A stretch of DNA of 64,000 nucleotides from Ectobius pallidus (taxonomy: Eukaryota; Arthropoda; Insecta; Blattodea; Ectobiidae), in NCBI GenBank assembly GCA_964059195.1, contig CAXKWD010000003.1:20070606-20134605 (forward strand), read 5' to 3'. How positions within the stretch are numbered: position 1 is the first letter of the stretch; each line of letters starts with the position of its first letter. This document shows, in pieces, positions 34,670-47,429 of the stretch. The notes under the pieces are model-generated. The model ran no database searches. It was not told the origin of the DNA and saw only the letters and a program-made list of their open reading frames with translations. Made by a program: the position numbers and the translations under genes.

Positions 34670-34862
34670 ATGCCGAAATGGGAATGTGAATTTATTGACG
34701 CGTTAAAAACTCAATCCCTATTTTTAAAAGATAAAAATTGAAAAGTTGAATATTCGGTTTGTGGTGTGTTTAGTGTCGAGCAAGGAGGGAAGTCTGATAT
34801 TACTCAGCACATTGTCACAAAGAGACACAATTCTCCATCTGAGACTTGCAATGAAATTAAAG
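34670..34862 (+). pseudogene. BED-like zinc-finger exon remnant
   Basis: The frame from ATG at 34670 reads MPKWECEFIDALKTQ, KDKN, an in-frame TGA, then VEYSVCGVFSVEQGGKSDI, THxxTKRH-like ITQHIVTKRHN and a consensus donor (GTGAGC at 34863). It resembles the N-terminal BED-like finger found in some hAT-derived proteins. The in-frame stop and Tyr in place of the first zinc Cys (YSVC) show decay. Confidence 0.45.
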
Positions 34863-35577
34863 GTGAGCCTATTCTTTATCTCTTTTTTTTTTTTTAAGGT
34901 TTAAAGAAGCTAGGACAAAATTTAATGCCATGGCAATGTATTGTTTCGTAGGTTTCGAACACTGGTCTTAAGTTTCCAGTATTTTTTTCTCATATTTCTG
35001 GAAACCCTAATGCAGGGTGTGAGATTGTGGTGGGTATATTGGTTTGGCGGTCTATTATTTGTATAAAAGTGATGTGATATTCCTTAATCCTAATATCCCT
35101 GTGATTGATTTTGAAATTCGCGGTTCTACTCCCCCCCCCCTCCCGACTCAACCATCAGCATAGTTGAATTTATGTTGGTAGACATGTGTATGCATCAGCT
35201 GCTATTCAGAACTACCAACAGTTCTTGACTTCTTGGTTAATGGGACGGAGGAATATTGTTCGTCGGTCGAGAGAAAACTTCATTGAACGCTTTTTGGTGT
35301 GGTGGAATGAGTGTATTATTAATTGTCATGTACCCAGGTTAAGAGTAACCTTCTAAGTTCATCGTAGCCGTCCGAATTGTGCTTTGAGATCACATTTACA
35401 TTCGTTGCCTAAGTATAGTATGCTGGATAAAAGTTCGGATTCCAGTTGTCATATTATCGTCTTTACCAGTCGTGACAGGTAGTGTTCATACATTATTGAT
35501 GCCGACCTCGTGTATATTTAGAGTTCTCAGATTGTGGTTGTGATAAATGTGTTTGGTTTGTTTACGTCCTGTTAGGC
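34863..35577. other. Region upstream of Myd88
   Basis: Contains the presumed 5' flank and 5' UTR of Myd88. No TATA box or clear promoter element stands out; poly(T) at about 34882 and poly(C) at about 35130. No separate gene seen. Confidence 0.4.
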
Positions 35578-38500
35578 ATGGCTGCTGCTTTAGATCTGGA
35601 CATGGAGCAAATTCCTATTGCTGCTTTACGTACTTCCACAAGAGAAGTCATTTCAACACTTCTCAATCCAAAGAAAGTGATTCCAACAGATGATGGTTTG
35701 CAGAGGTATGTTGTCATACTATTCCCTGAGTGGTTTTCATAAACAGTTCTTTTGGTGCTAATAATTAATATCACGTGAATGGGTCTGGTAGCCTATATTT
35801 GAATTATGCCTAATGTTCTTCAGCATATAGAATTCATCCGTTTTTAAGAAAAATCGTGAAAGAAACGAATTTAAATTGCACCTTGGGATGAATGTTCCCA
35901 CCCACCACACTCTCGCAATGCACTTTCTTTTGTAGCATGATCTAGCGAATTCTTCTGTCTTCTGTCCTTCGCTACGGCTGCTGCCTCCGCTTCACGCACT
36001 TAACTATGTCGTTAGTGTTATGCATTATTTAGACTATATGCAGAGGTGATTGCGGTACGATCGGGAGTGCCGAGTGAGCTAGCGGGTTGTCATAGTGAGG
36101 GCGCGGTCGGGAGTTCCAAGGTGGTCGCCATAGCAACACAGTAAGCGGATCATATGGGGTGACTTACATTTGGTTTATGCCAAATCGTGAAAAAAGGATA
36201 CATACATAACCTAAAATGACAAATCTTATGCTGGTTATGAGATTCCGATGCTGGACGTGACATAAGGATGTTGGGGCAGACGGGGAGGGGTAATGGTTTA
36301 CTGATACTTAATGGGTACTGAGCAATATATGCAATAATTATTTAGGAACGTTGATATTAGATTAGCAGTGGCAGTTAGCAATGCCAACATAACTCAAAAC
36401 CCACAGTGTACATATTTGCCCGGGGAACAGTGCTCAGAATCACAGCAATACTTTGTTACGTATGTGATAAATGTTACACCGAGCTACTGAACAGATTTGC
36501 ACTCCAATTTTGAATGAGATTGGACAAAAAAAGATGTGCATTGGATTTGAGTAAATATGGTATTTCATATTTGTTGAGCTTCGAAGCAGAACCCACACGC
36601 AAGATTTTTAACATTTTAGTTATAGCCTATAACAGTGCTATAACCAGAAAACTTTAGGTCATTTTTAATATTTTAACTTTGACAAGTACGGTACTGTGCA
36701 TGCCACTTATTGTGATCACTTTGGGATGCAGTTAATCTGATAATATTAACCAATTGATAACAGTAGCTGAAATAATTAATTCAAGGATATTTATTCATAC
36801 ATATGAATTAAAAGCTATTTATTCATACAAATAAGATAATGCACAGCTGTGAATCATTCTAAACTTACTACTCATAATGTCATTTGTAATGACTTAACTG
36901 AATGAATAAATATTACTACATAATAGCCCGCAAACAACTATTTTCACAATTTATAAAATGTTTTTATTGTTTCTGTTTTCCCTTTGGAGCCCATTAACCA
37001 ATACTTCATATTCATAGTGTTTTTGGAAGTTTACTGATCTGTGATGAACACTGCGTAACAAAACATTTAACGCCTGTCTGTTTAAGTTTTTTTCATTTTA
37101 CACTAACAATCACTGCTTGTCATCACTGTGACCTTCATAAATCAAAACCACAGCTAAACTGAGGGGTAAGCATGTTTTACTGCTTAAAAGAGAAAGTTAG
37201 GGAGTACCACACCCTCGAACATGTCGTCCTTTGAGCTGGGAACACTACCCTTGCTTCTAATACAACACAGTACAATTGAGTTAGAAACGAAATCCTTAAA
37301 AACAAAATTTTGAAAGACGCACAATACTTATAAATAAAACTTCAAAACTGAAATTGTGATAACATAAACCGAATTTTTAATCACAATAAACAGCATTTTT
37401 TCATTGCATGAGTATTAATCCGTATGGGACCTAATAAAAGTGATAACATTATCCGCGATTACATTAAGTGGCATTCACTGTATAGTGTACTATTTTTTAA
37501 GATAAGTTATTTTAGATGTCTGTTATAGAAAAAATGTAGTAATATAATAGCAAATAGAGAGGCATACTGTGTAAGGGTATCGTATGATATCTTATGTTTG
37601 AGGGTGTAAGGCAGAAACAATACTGTATAAGATAATAAATAAGTTCCAATCGTTTGGTTGGTGGACCCTGGTTTTAATAAGCTTGTATGTGCAAACGTTG
37701 CAGAGACTGGAGAGGATTGGCTCAGCTGACAGGTGTACCAGGAGAGATGGTTCGTCTGATAGCCACAAAACCCGACCCCACTGCACAGGTTCTGGACCAA
37801 TGGAAACAAGGCACACTAGGTGTTCTAGTCTCCATGCTTGGACAGTTAGATCGTTGGGATGTAGTGGATGACACAGCTGAACTCATGGGTAAAGACATTT
37901 TATTTTCTATTTTACTTATGTGCCTGAGATCCCTAGATAAACATGTAAATACATTGATTAATACATATAAAAAACTCACTACTTCATTATAATTTATCAC
38001 TTGCTAGTAACCAGTTTTTGAGAGGTCTTCTTCTCACCCTTAGCTACGTTCAACTGCCAAACTTCTGTTTTGTACCATAAGAAATTTCCTTTTTAGATTT
38101 TACAGATTTTCCATTCACCCTTGGGATTTGAAATGTTGATGTAGGCCTATATTAAAATATATAGATCTTCTCCCATATGGTCAGCTGAATTGGTTGATGT
38201 AGATTTTTAAGCAAAACCGCTTCCTTTGAATTCTTTCCTTCCTTTCAAACCTTTCAATGAATTGGAAGTTGTAGATTTTTAAGCAATACCCAATACCCAA
38301 CTCCTTTCTAGCATTAGCTAATACAGTAGAGTCCTGCAAAGTCAGTACTTGATAACCATGACGGGAAAAATCAAAACGGGTACAACCCTGAAATGGCAAG
38401 AAATTAGGTAAACTTTTTTGTTGTAATTTAATGACACATGTCATTTTTGTCTTAAGCATTAGGCCTAGGCATCTGGCAACCCTAGCTGAAACAGAAATGG

Positions 38501-41500
38501 TACACTGTGCATAAAGGACAATGCCCAGTATATGTAGGTTGTTGAATGCCATGAACTCTTTCCAACTTGCTGCACAAAAACCTAGAATGTGATAATCTTG
38601 TTTTATTGTAGCTTAATTATGTATTTCCTGTGTTAACGCTTGCATTTGTTTGGACAAATTAATCAGATTTCAAGGTATGGTAATCTTCATTTTAAACCTC
38701 TTTCCTAATATTAGCACATATTTTGGCAATATTCATTGAGTTTTGTTCATAATGGTTTTATTTATTCCTTTTAGAATACGATGCTTCTCTTTTCTTGCAA
38801 AGAAAAGAAGCCACGCCTACTTCAGCTGCTGAACTCAATTCTGATGTTGATAAACAGATATTGACAATTGGTAAGTATAATTATGAAAGACAATAGAGTC
38901 CTGAAAACTCAACCTAATGTGGATTTATAACATTATCCACGATTACATTACATTCACTGTATTCTTTTTTTTCCGAGGAATCTTATAAAAGAGAACAGTG
39001 AAACTTTTTACCGAAGTTATTAGATATGTGACATACAGTACCTACATGAAATATGTCAAGTTATTATATTGTATGATAAACGTGAGGGGCAAATTTGCAT
39101 TTGTCTGGGTTTTGCTATCGACCCTTCAGTTATTGTATTTTAAATTTATCTTTTCATTTTCTATATCGGTTTTGACAATTGGACCATTGTATCTGTTTTC
39201 ATAAGAGTATTTGAACAAAAAATTTGGTTGTGTTTATCTATTTTACTTTTTTGCATTTTCGTCATAATTCTGAAACTACTGCATGCTCATATTAGGTTTG
39301 TTCCCAAAGCAAACCCATGACTGCTTGAGAATTAGTTGTACTGCGCATGTCCAGTCTATAACTTATCCATGATTTTGCACTTTGGGAATGGTTAGAAGAT
39401 TTTGGAATCGATAGTTTCTGTGTTTAATCGATATGATATGTGAATAGAATATGTATTTCCCTTTAGCATGATATACATGCAATATGCATCGCCAATATAA
39501 ACTATATTAAACTTTTAATTATCTTCCATTATTCATACCTATAAGTAGCCTATGCATATAAATCAGACACAAGGTTATTGGAAGGAGGAGTCAGGAACGT
39601 GAAAATAGGTTACTGCGCATTGTCTCTTGATAGCAATTCATGGTAGAACCCCCAAACTTTTCTTATAGTATATGAACTGTCCGTGAGAACACACAGAACA
39701 GAAGACTGAAAAACAGAATCACGAATTCTCGCTAATTGGGAACGCGTGTGGAGAAAGAGCATATGCACGAACAATGTGTTCATGGTTTCTATATGCTTTG
39801 GGAACAAACCTTTTATGGTCTACAGTATTCTGATCAATTTTCTGAATGTAGAGTATCATAATGCTAAAAATTGAACCTTAATAATCATGTAATATTCTTC
39901 AGCTGAACTTAGTATAATGTTTTGTTTCAGCGGATGTACATAGATTGGAGCAGGGTCTAGAACCACAGCATTACGATGCATTTCTGCTGTTTGCAGAGGA
40001 AGATGAGGATTTTGCCATGGAGATTGTATACAAAATGGAGAGCTTTTATGGACTCAAGGTATTTAAGGGCTATGATGAACTCAGTTTCTGTTAATTTATT
40101 TACACAATATGCAGTGCATGCCGCTTATTGTGATCACCTCGGGATGCAGCTGATTTGATAATATTAACCAATTGATACGGGGCCAAAAGAATTAATTGAA
40201 GGATATTTATTCATGCATAACACAATAAACTATAAAAACAGGATTAGAAGCTATTTATTCATACATACGAGATAATACGTAACTGTGATCATTCAACCAC
40301 TCATAATAGCCTGCAAACAACTATTTTCACAATTAATAACAAGTTTTTATAGTATCTGTTTTCCTTTTGGAGTCCATTAACCAATATTTCATACTCATAG
40401 TAATGGAAGTTTACTGACCTGTGGTGAACACCACATAGCAAAACATCTTAACGCCTGTGTGTTCAAGTCTCTTCATTTTACACTAACCATCACTGCATGT
40501 CATCACTGTGACCTTCACAAATCGAAAGCAACAGCTAAACTGAGGGGTGAAACATGTTATACTGCTTAAAAGAGAAAGTTAGGGAATGCCACAGGTCATC
40601 CTATGAGCTGGGAACACTACCCTTACTTCTAATACAATACAATACAGTTGAGTTAGAAACAAAATCCTTAAAAACAAAATTTTGAATGATATACAATACT
40701 TGGAAATAAAGCCGCAAAAAGGAAAATATGATAACTGATAACATAAACAAATCTTTGATCATAATAAACAGCTTTTTTCAATGTATGAGTATTAATCCGT
40801 ATGGGACTTCATAAAAGTGGTACCATATCTGGCTGATAACATTATCCACGATCACATTAAGCAGTGTTCACTGTAGACAATGAAACAAATTTTTATTTGT
40901 GACCCGAGAAACCGTAAGTCAAAAAATAAGTTTTCTGAGTTGAATGGATTAAACTTCAGCATTCATTTCTGAGCATTCTAAGTAAAATGTTATACCTCTA
41001 GCTCAAAAATTTATGTTTTTATAACCTTTGAAATTTTATTTTTCAAAAAGTGTAATTTATGACAGTTGACCTCCAAACATATGTAGCTTTTAAATGTTTT
41101 TAAACATCAGCTTCACAATACTGTAATACTGTAACATGCTCAAAGTCTGTCACACACTTAAGAGAATGCCCAACTACATTACTACAGCGTAGCAAGTGTT
41201 TGTTGCCCGTATTTAATGCCACCTCCAATGAAAAGTCACAAAGATAACTTTAGATACCATGTCAAATTTCCACTGTGACTTGTGGATGGGTTTCTAAAAG
41301 TGCCAACCTCTGTTCAAACTGAAAATATATGGTTAACAATCCTGTCTTTATGTTTGTGCCTCCATGATCTTAGATGTTTATTCCGTAACCATTAAGAAAT
41401 TAAGACAAGCTTTGAGAGGTTGAAATAGAATACCGGTATGTTTGTATTAGGCTATGTAAAGATTTTATTGTTGAGACTATTTGCAAGTATGTTGTAATGG

Positions 41501-44500
41501 AAGCCAATTCATTTCATGATAACTGTAGGAAGAAAGCAAAGGAGACTGCTCAACATTTGTTGAATACATCATAGGATCCATGTTTTTTATTCACTTTATT
41601 AAATTCTACGTACCATTATTACTATTTTCCAGTTGTGCTACAAAGAAAGGGACCTGGTTGGAGGAGTAACTTTCGAACATGAGGCTATTTTACGTCTCAT
41701 TGCTCAACGTTGTAATCGACTGATAGTTGTTGCATCCCCAAACTTTGTAAAAAGTGAAGCAAACAAATTTTTCGTCACCTTCGCTACAGCCCTTGGCATA
41801 GGTAAGTCTCCAACCAACGGTATATATACTGTGTACTTATATTATATAGAGTGGTCCAAGCTTTTGTGCATGATCTTCAAAGTTTCACTGCCTGGGGCAG
41901 GGATACCAGGGATATCTGCACTCATGCAGTCGATAGTATCAAGGAATGATTTTTAGTTCTTGTAAAATACTGGCATTAGCTATGAAAATCATATATTATT
42001 TTGCTTCCCTAGCTTGTAAGAGGTGCTGAAGTGTTGTCCCTCCATTTTCACATATTCTTGGCACCTTAGAAAATTTGCAATAGGCCTTCTTGCACACATT
42101 CTTTTTCCTGAGTTCTGCCTAATTTGATTCTGATGCTGTTCTAATCTCTCTCCTGTTTCTTCAATCTTCTCAGGATATTTTATTGGTTATTTATTCAACG
42201 GAGAACTATTTCCTTAACAAGTTTACTTAAATGCTTCCTGTGGAATGGAGATACCAGAATATCTTACAAACTTTGTATGCACTTTTCCACTTTTTTAAAA
42301 AAATACATCTATACCATAAATATTCTTTGCTGTAACATATTTATTTCTTGCCATTCATTACTGCAACTTTCAAACACCTGCACACAATAACGACGCAAAC
42401 ATATCACCCAGCGACTCACAGTATGGGTGCCAGTGTGGTGGGCGGAGACATCTAATGTCAGCTTTCTTAGCTGCAGGCATTGCACAAAACAGCTTAGACT
42501 GCTCTTGTAGAATTTTGGTACCTAATGTGTTGCATACGTTTTTTAAAACTTCACTAATGGCTTTTCTGTGAAGTAAATAATCAAAACTTTGTATCCTATA
42601 CCACACAATTGTGGGGAACTGGATAAATAAATATGAAATATGAAAATCTAGCTTTCTATCATTAAAGATCAATAGATGGCCCACTTAAATAAATGGTTTC
42701 TGGTAAGCATGAATGTTGATGGGATGCATTATTACTGCACTGCAAAGGAACCATTTTGCTTTAGGTTAAAAAATATTACAGATTTTTTGGGGTTATATTT
42801 CAAGTTATCTCATATAACCTTTGCTTTAGGTAAAAAAGAATTACAGAATTTTTTTGGGTTATATTTCCATTTGTCTCATATACATGGCATAAAGTAATAG
42901 TTAATTCACCAAGTAATAACATAAATAATAGGAAGCTATGTTACATATTGCAACCACTATTAATTATTAATTACTTTATAGGATATTTTCCTGGGCTACT
43001 AACCAGGTGGAGAATTGGATTAATTCCTTTGTTTCGAAGCCAGTCTGAGGCTCCATTGTCAAGGAGAATGAAATGCTGGGACTAGATGGGGTGTATTTAT
43101 ATAGGACTGTTGTAATGGGGGACATCGGATTGGAGAAAAGATTTATTGAAGACCAACCAATCAGGAAACAGAAACAGATCTTAACTCTTGTTCTCCCAGC
43201 ACCCATCTGTTTCCTGATTGGTTGGTCTCAAATAAATCTTTTCTCCAACCTGGATGTCCCCAGTTACAACAGTCCTATATAAATACACCCCATCTAGTCC
43301 CGGCATTTCATTCTCCTTGACAATGGAGCCTCAGATTGGCTTCGAAACGTCAGAATTAATCCAATTCTCCACCTGGTTAGTAGCCCGGGAAAATATCCTA
43401 TATTACCAGCACCAGGAAAAATTCAAAGCACATTTCAATTAATTACTTTTTCATAGAATTAGTAGTAATGATGTGTCCTCAAAATAGGATGCTGGGATAT
43501 AATGGGTTAACTAAATATTTTTCACATCATCAAATTTTCAGCGCTTAAATACTCAGCTTTAGACATCTTTGCAGATCTTTAATACTTGTCTTGATTACAG
43601 TACTTCCTTTTTCATCTCCTGGTACCAATAACATAATTTCTCCCAAAGTGATAAGGAATATTGTCATTATCTCCAGAAACTCTTTGTTTTACAGATCAGA
43701 GGTTACGGAAGGTGGTGCCAGTGAAATATCAGCCATGCATGTTGCCACCAGAGTTGACTTACTATTTTTGGCTCGACTTTACTCGTGCTGGGAAGCTCTA
43801 TGACTTCTGGACCAAGTTGTACAATTCAGTAGTTTCTGCATCTAGTGCCAGTGCTCAAGGCATCAGTTATGCAAGAGTGTAAGTGCTTTTACTTCCGTGA
43901 CTTTAGGTGCCTATTTTGTAAATATTTTTTATAATCATTTCTATATATTTTTCACTGTTTTTATTTGATTTTGTTAACAAATTTGGTAATTTTTTTTAGG
44001 ATCTTCAGAAAATAACATTAATTTTAATGATAATATTATAGGAGAAAAATTCCTCTGACACTGGGACTTGAACCCAGGACCTATGGCTATCCGTGTCAAT
44101 ACTCTTACCAACTGAGCTAAGCCAGAGTTCAATTCAAAGTGCCAGAAAGAACCTCTTTCGTATGACTGATTGCCCTTAATGGTTACCTCACTGACAGACA
44201 AGTTATGTAATATGCAGTACCGGTACTGTGAGGCACACTAATTAGTGATTTTTGTAACCGGGCTTCCACTGTTATTGTACAGTAACATTCATGCAATCAC
44301 TCATAGGAGAGAGGTTCTATCTGGCGCTGTGAATTGAACTATGGCGTAGTTCAGTTGGTAAGAGCATTGGCACGGATAGCCATGGTTCCTGGGTTGAAGT
44401 CCTAGTGTCAGAGGAATTTTTCTCCTATAATATTATCATGTAATGTCCAACAGAGACAATTATCTGTGATACATGAATGTATGTGCATATATCTATCTTG

Positions 44501-46934
44501 AATATTAATTTTAATTTATGTATCTTGATTTCATATTCAAAATACAAATTAAATCTCATTTTCAGTGTAAATTGATCCTTCATTAAATTCATTTCCATCA
44601 GGCTGCTGATATTTATTCTCAGTTAGCCTCAAGTTATGTCATGTGCAGTGAACTCTGGCTTAGCTCAGTTGCTAGAGCAGTGGCACGGATAGCCAAAGGT
44701 CCTGGGTTCGAATCCCAGTGTCAGAGGAATTTTTCTCTTATAATATATTCATGTTTATCTATGCCTATAAACTGAAAAAAGGGGGTTTTGGAATGACTTC
44801 TGTTTGTCTTTGGACAAGCGTAATGGGTAAATGGTTTAATGTATTTACAATCTTTTTTACCTGAGGCATTTTTGGAATTTCATCAGACCGGAAAGAATTT
44901 GGTTACTAAACTGAAATATTAAGGAGACTTTTCATGTAAACTTTTTTCAAAAATTTGATTGAAAAAAAAATGGCTCTAACGATTTTAATAAAAATGTAAA
45001 TTTCTCAATTTGTTGCTTCTTACAGAATTCCTTTATGCTTTTTGTAGGACTGAATTGCCCTCTGCTCCTAGATTGGCACTGCCATCTGCACCCAGGGCAG
45101 AAGTACCAGCTATCAAAGAAAACGGTGAGAAATATCACAGCACAAACTTTCACTCAAGGCTGGAAGAAAATAAATTGGATTCATATGAATGGAAAAAGAA
45201 AGATTTGACAGATTCCGAGAGCCTATGTAGTGAAGTTGGGAGTACAAGCAGTAGCATGGTAAGTATTTTGTTGTTATTCCTCTGTTTGTAGACCTATGGA
45301 ATGTTTATTTCCCCACATTGTGGTGACACTCAGTGAGCCTTTTTTTTATGATTGCTTATGAGTTTGAGTCAAGAAGATAAAACTAGCAAAATAGGGTATA
45401 ATTAAAATAGACTTTAGGGTTCAATGTAGAGTCTCTGTAATTTGAGGTGGATGGGACTGAGACTATATTGCACTATTAAAAAACTTGGACCTACGAAATG
45501 ATATAAAAAGCCTATGTATACGAAAACATTTCCTTATGTTAAATATTACAGCACTGTAGTTTAGAAAACAAAAACATACAGATTGCCTTACACTTTTAAT
45601 GAAAACAAAAACACACACTTTGTTACATTTTAAAAACTTGCAAAGTGTCCTCTGTTTTAATATTCTGCACCATGTCCAAACAACAATGCCAGCCACCATC
45701 TAAACAGCAGTTTGGCCGTCAGGGTCTTATATCTAAAGTGGCAACTTTTTAGGACACACAATAGAATGTGTTATATAGAATGTCAAAAATTGTAACATTG
45801 AATATTTTATTTCTACACAACACAGTTCAGAAATAAAAATGCAGTTAGCTTCTTCTTACCTAACACATTCGTTGAAACTAAAGTAGACATGTGATCTTTC
45901 AATAATCATTACTTCATTCATTCATTTGTGAGTTCCGAGTTCATGCTGTAATCAATTAAAGTGCCAAAATGGAACTTCATTTGAATCAGAAACACAGATC
46001 TGTTTTTTTTTAAATATCAACTATAACCTAAAAATAGCTAATTTCGGAGATTTGAGGCCTGTCTTCTTAATCCTGTCACGTCCTCATTTGTGTTGAGCTT
46101 CGCAACAGGTATTAAAAGCTTTTGATTTATTGACTCATCTATTTGTTTATTTATTATTAAAGTGTTGAAGGGGTAAGTAGATGAAGGAGGTATGTAACAA
46201 ACAGTGAGTTTTGAGATATTCAATCAGAAGTTATTCATTAAATAGTTTTTTTGCTAACTTTTTTTTTAATTCTTCGTAAGGAATACTACTCTTATGAATA
46301 GAAATTTTAAAATAAAAGACTAAGAAATGTGTAATTATTTGCCTAATAAATTTACAAACATATTTTTATACATAACTCCTTCCAATATCTTTAAATGTAT
46401 TTTGAATTTTTCTGAAGTTTTGTAAGTGCAATTGTTAGGGCATAGCCTAGCAAAGACACTGTTTCGGCACTTTGTTTAGTGCTGCTCTCTAGAAACTATC
46501 AGTGTAAAAAAATTGGCAAACATATAACTCCTTTATCCATGACAATGACTCATTTGTTTTTAAAATGTAACATACTGCCTTCATCCACTTACCTCTTCAA
46601 TTGTTAATTTAAATTTTTCTGCTCGGATTTATGAGTATATCAAATTACTAAGACTCTTAATACCAAGACTCAAGTGTTATAAATGTTTACTTAAGATTCT
46701 TCAGGAATCTCCTCTGTATGTTTGTAATTTTAAAATAATTTATTCGTTCTTTTCCAGCTTGAAGTATCACAGATATCTTTGCTGAAGAAAAATAAGTCAA
46801 TGAGTGTAGAATCACTGAAGAAAAATAAGTCAATGAGTGTAGAATCACTGAAGAATACGTCACCTGTGAAGTGGTTGAAGAAGAAAACTCCAAAGTTCTT
46901 GAGAAGAAAACCACAATTAGCTGAAGCTACATGA
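35578..46934 (+). CDS. Myd88: Myeloid differentiation primary response protein 88 (Toll adaptor)
   Basis: Cytosolic adaptor that links Toll receptors, by TIR-TIR contact, to Tube/Pelle kinases by death domains; leads to NF-kB (Dorsal/Dif) activation. Exons: 35578-35705, 37704-37888, 38775-38870, 39931-40058, 41633-41801, 43695-43878, 45048-45258, 46758-46934. They sum to 426 codons including TGA, with all phases matching and all GT-AG. Death domain about residues 12-103 (DWRGLAQLTG, WDVVDDTAELM); intermediate region 104-148; TIR from about 149: box 1 YDAFLLFAEED (151), box 2 CYKERDLVGG (181), box 3 DFWTKL (272-277). Then a 130-residue charged Ser/Lys-rich tail. The ATG starts right at the death domain, as in short insect homologues. 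Odd: the last exon holds a perfect 33-bp tandem duplication. Introns carry several DNA transposons and SINEs. Confidence 0.93.
36694..37480. mobile_element. Pogo/Tigger-like TIR element, copy 1
   Basis: Left end CTGTGCATGCCACTTATTGT, right end TTAAGTGGCATTCACTG, flanked by TA on both sides. Related copies lie at 40112-40873 and 57731-58749. Shared interior words include GGGATGCAGTTAATCTGATA, ATTATTCATACA, GAACACTGC and GTATGGGACCTAATAAAAGTG. No transposase. Ends about 220 bp before Myd88 exon 2. Confidence 0.6.
39296..39811. mobile_element. TIR element in Myd88 intron 3
   Basis: GGTTTGTTCCCAAAGC at the left is exactly inverted at the right (GCTTTGGGAACAAACC), with weaker pairing inward (CCATGA and TCATGG). 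The target duplication is not clear. No ORF. Confidence 0.5.
40112..40873. mobile_element. Pogo/Tigger-like TIR element, copy 2
   Basis: Left end CAGTGCATGCCGCTTATTGT, right end AAGCAGTGTTCACTG followed by TA. The interior is colinear with copies 1 and 3. It begins about 50 bp after Myd88 exon 4. Confidence 0.6.
42750..42890 (+). repeat. Two-copy local tandem duplication
   Basis: TTTGCTTTAGGTTAAAAAA...GGGTTATATTT...CTCATATA occurs twice, about 67 bp apart, with small differences. Intronic; no function seen. Confidence 0.5.
42979..43404. repeat. Large fold-back palindrome
   Basis: The arms at about 42979-43175 and 43209-43404 are inverted copies of each other at roughly 93% identity by eye, separated by about 33 bp. 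They share TTTCGAAGCCA, CTCCATTGTCAAGGAGAATG, TAGATGGGGTGTATTTATAT and GACCAACCAATCAGGAAACAG (across the loop edge). The structure resembles opposed Penelope-type terminal repeats without a body. It lies in Myd88 intron 5. Confidence 0.7.
44036..44170 (-). repeat. SINE-A with upstream block, inverted
   Basis: On the minus strand: CTGGCTTAGCTCAGTTGGTA (A box), GATAGCCATAGGTCCTGGG, then GGGTTCAAGTCCCAG (B box), TCAGAGGAATTTTTCTCC. The upstream AGAGGTTCTTTCTGGCACT block also occurs before the copies at 44335 and 56640. An open frame crosses it by chance. Confidence 0.6.
44335..44520 (+). repeat. SINE-A copy
   Basis: GCGTAGTTCAGTTGGTAAGA, CACGGATAGCCATGG, a degenerate B box (GGGTTGAAGTCC), TCAGAGGAATTTTTCTCCTA and the 3' tail GTCCAACAGAGACAATTATC with TATCTATCTTGAATATT. 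Confidence 0.6.
44648..44765 (+). repeat. SINE-A copy
   Basis: CTCTGGCTTAGCTCAGTTGC (A box), GGGTTCGAATCCCAG (intact B box), TCAGAGGAATTTTTCTC. Truncated tail. Confidence 0.6.
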
Positions 46935-47199
46935 TCTCACGCCAACATTCCATGTAAGTAGTTTTTTGATGAAGTGAACATTTCTGCCTTCTTTTAAGAC
47001 GATACACAAGTACTCCATATGTGGAGATTAATAGCCATGATTTTTTAAATCATGTCTCATTAAACAATCAATTGTTAGTGACCAGAGATTTTTGAAGAAA
47101 ATCTGTTTTAAAAAAATAAGATGTTGATAATGTTATTTTTTAGTACACGCTCTCTAAAACAGCTGCTTATCGGACTGGTAACACGCCGAAAAGCTGCAT

Positions 47200-47272
47200 T
47201 TTAAAGGACAAGGCCGCTAAAATTGCATAAAAGTGCATTCAAAATGCAATTTTAGCGGCCTTGTCCTTTAAA
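47200..47272. repeat. Perfect hairpin, 29-bp arms
   Basis: The arm at 47200-47228 (starts TTTAAAGGACAAGG) is exactly inverted at 47244-47272, with a 15-bp loop. It may be a tiny fold-back element. If transcribed it would form a long perfect stem. Confidence 0.75.
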
Positions 47273-47429
47273 GTCGTCATGGCAATCTATAAACAAAACC
47301 CAGATGGCATTGACCAGTCACACCAACTTTAACATGGATTTACGCATATAATTGGTCATAAAACAACAAATTTAAGCCAACACGTTTATTTATGATAATC
47401 AGAAACTTTACCAGGATTTTTCAGTCTAT

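Noticed and set aside
45025..45047. Earlier acceptor (CTTACAG at about 45025) for Myd88 exon 7
   Set aside because: It would put a TAG in frame before ELPSAP; the acceptor at 45047 keeps the frame.
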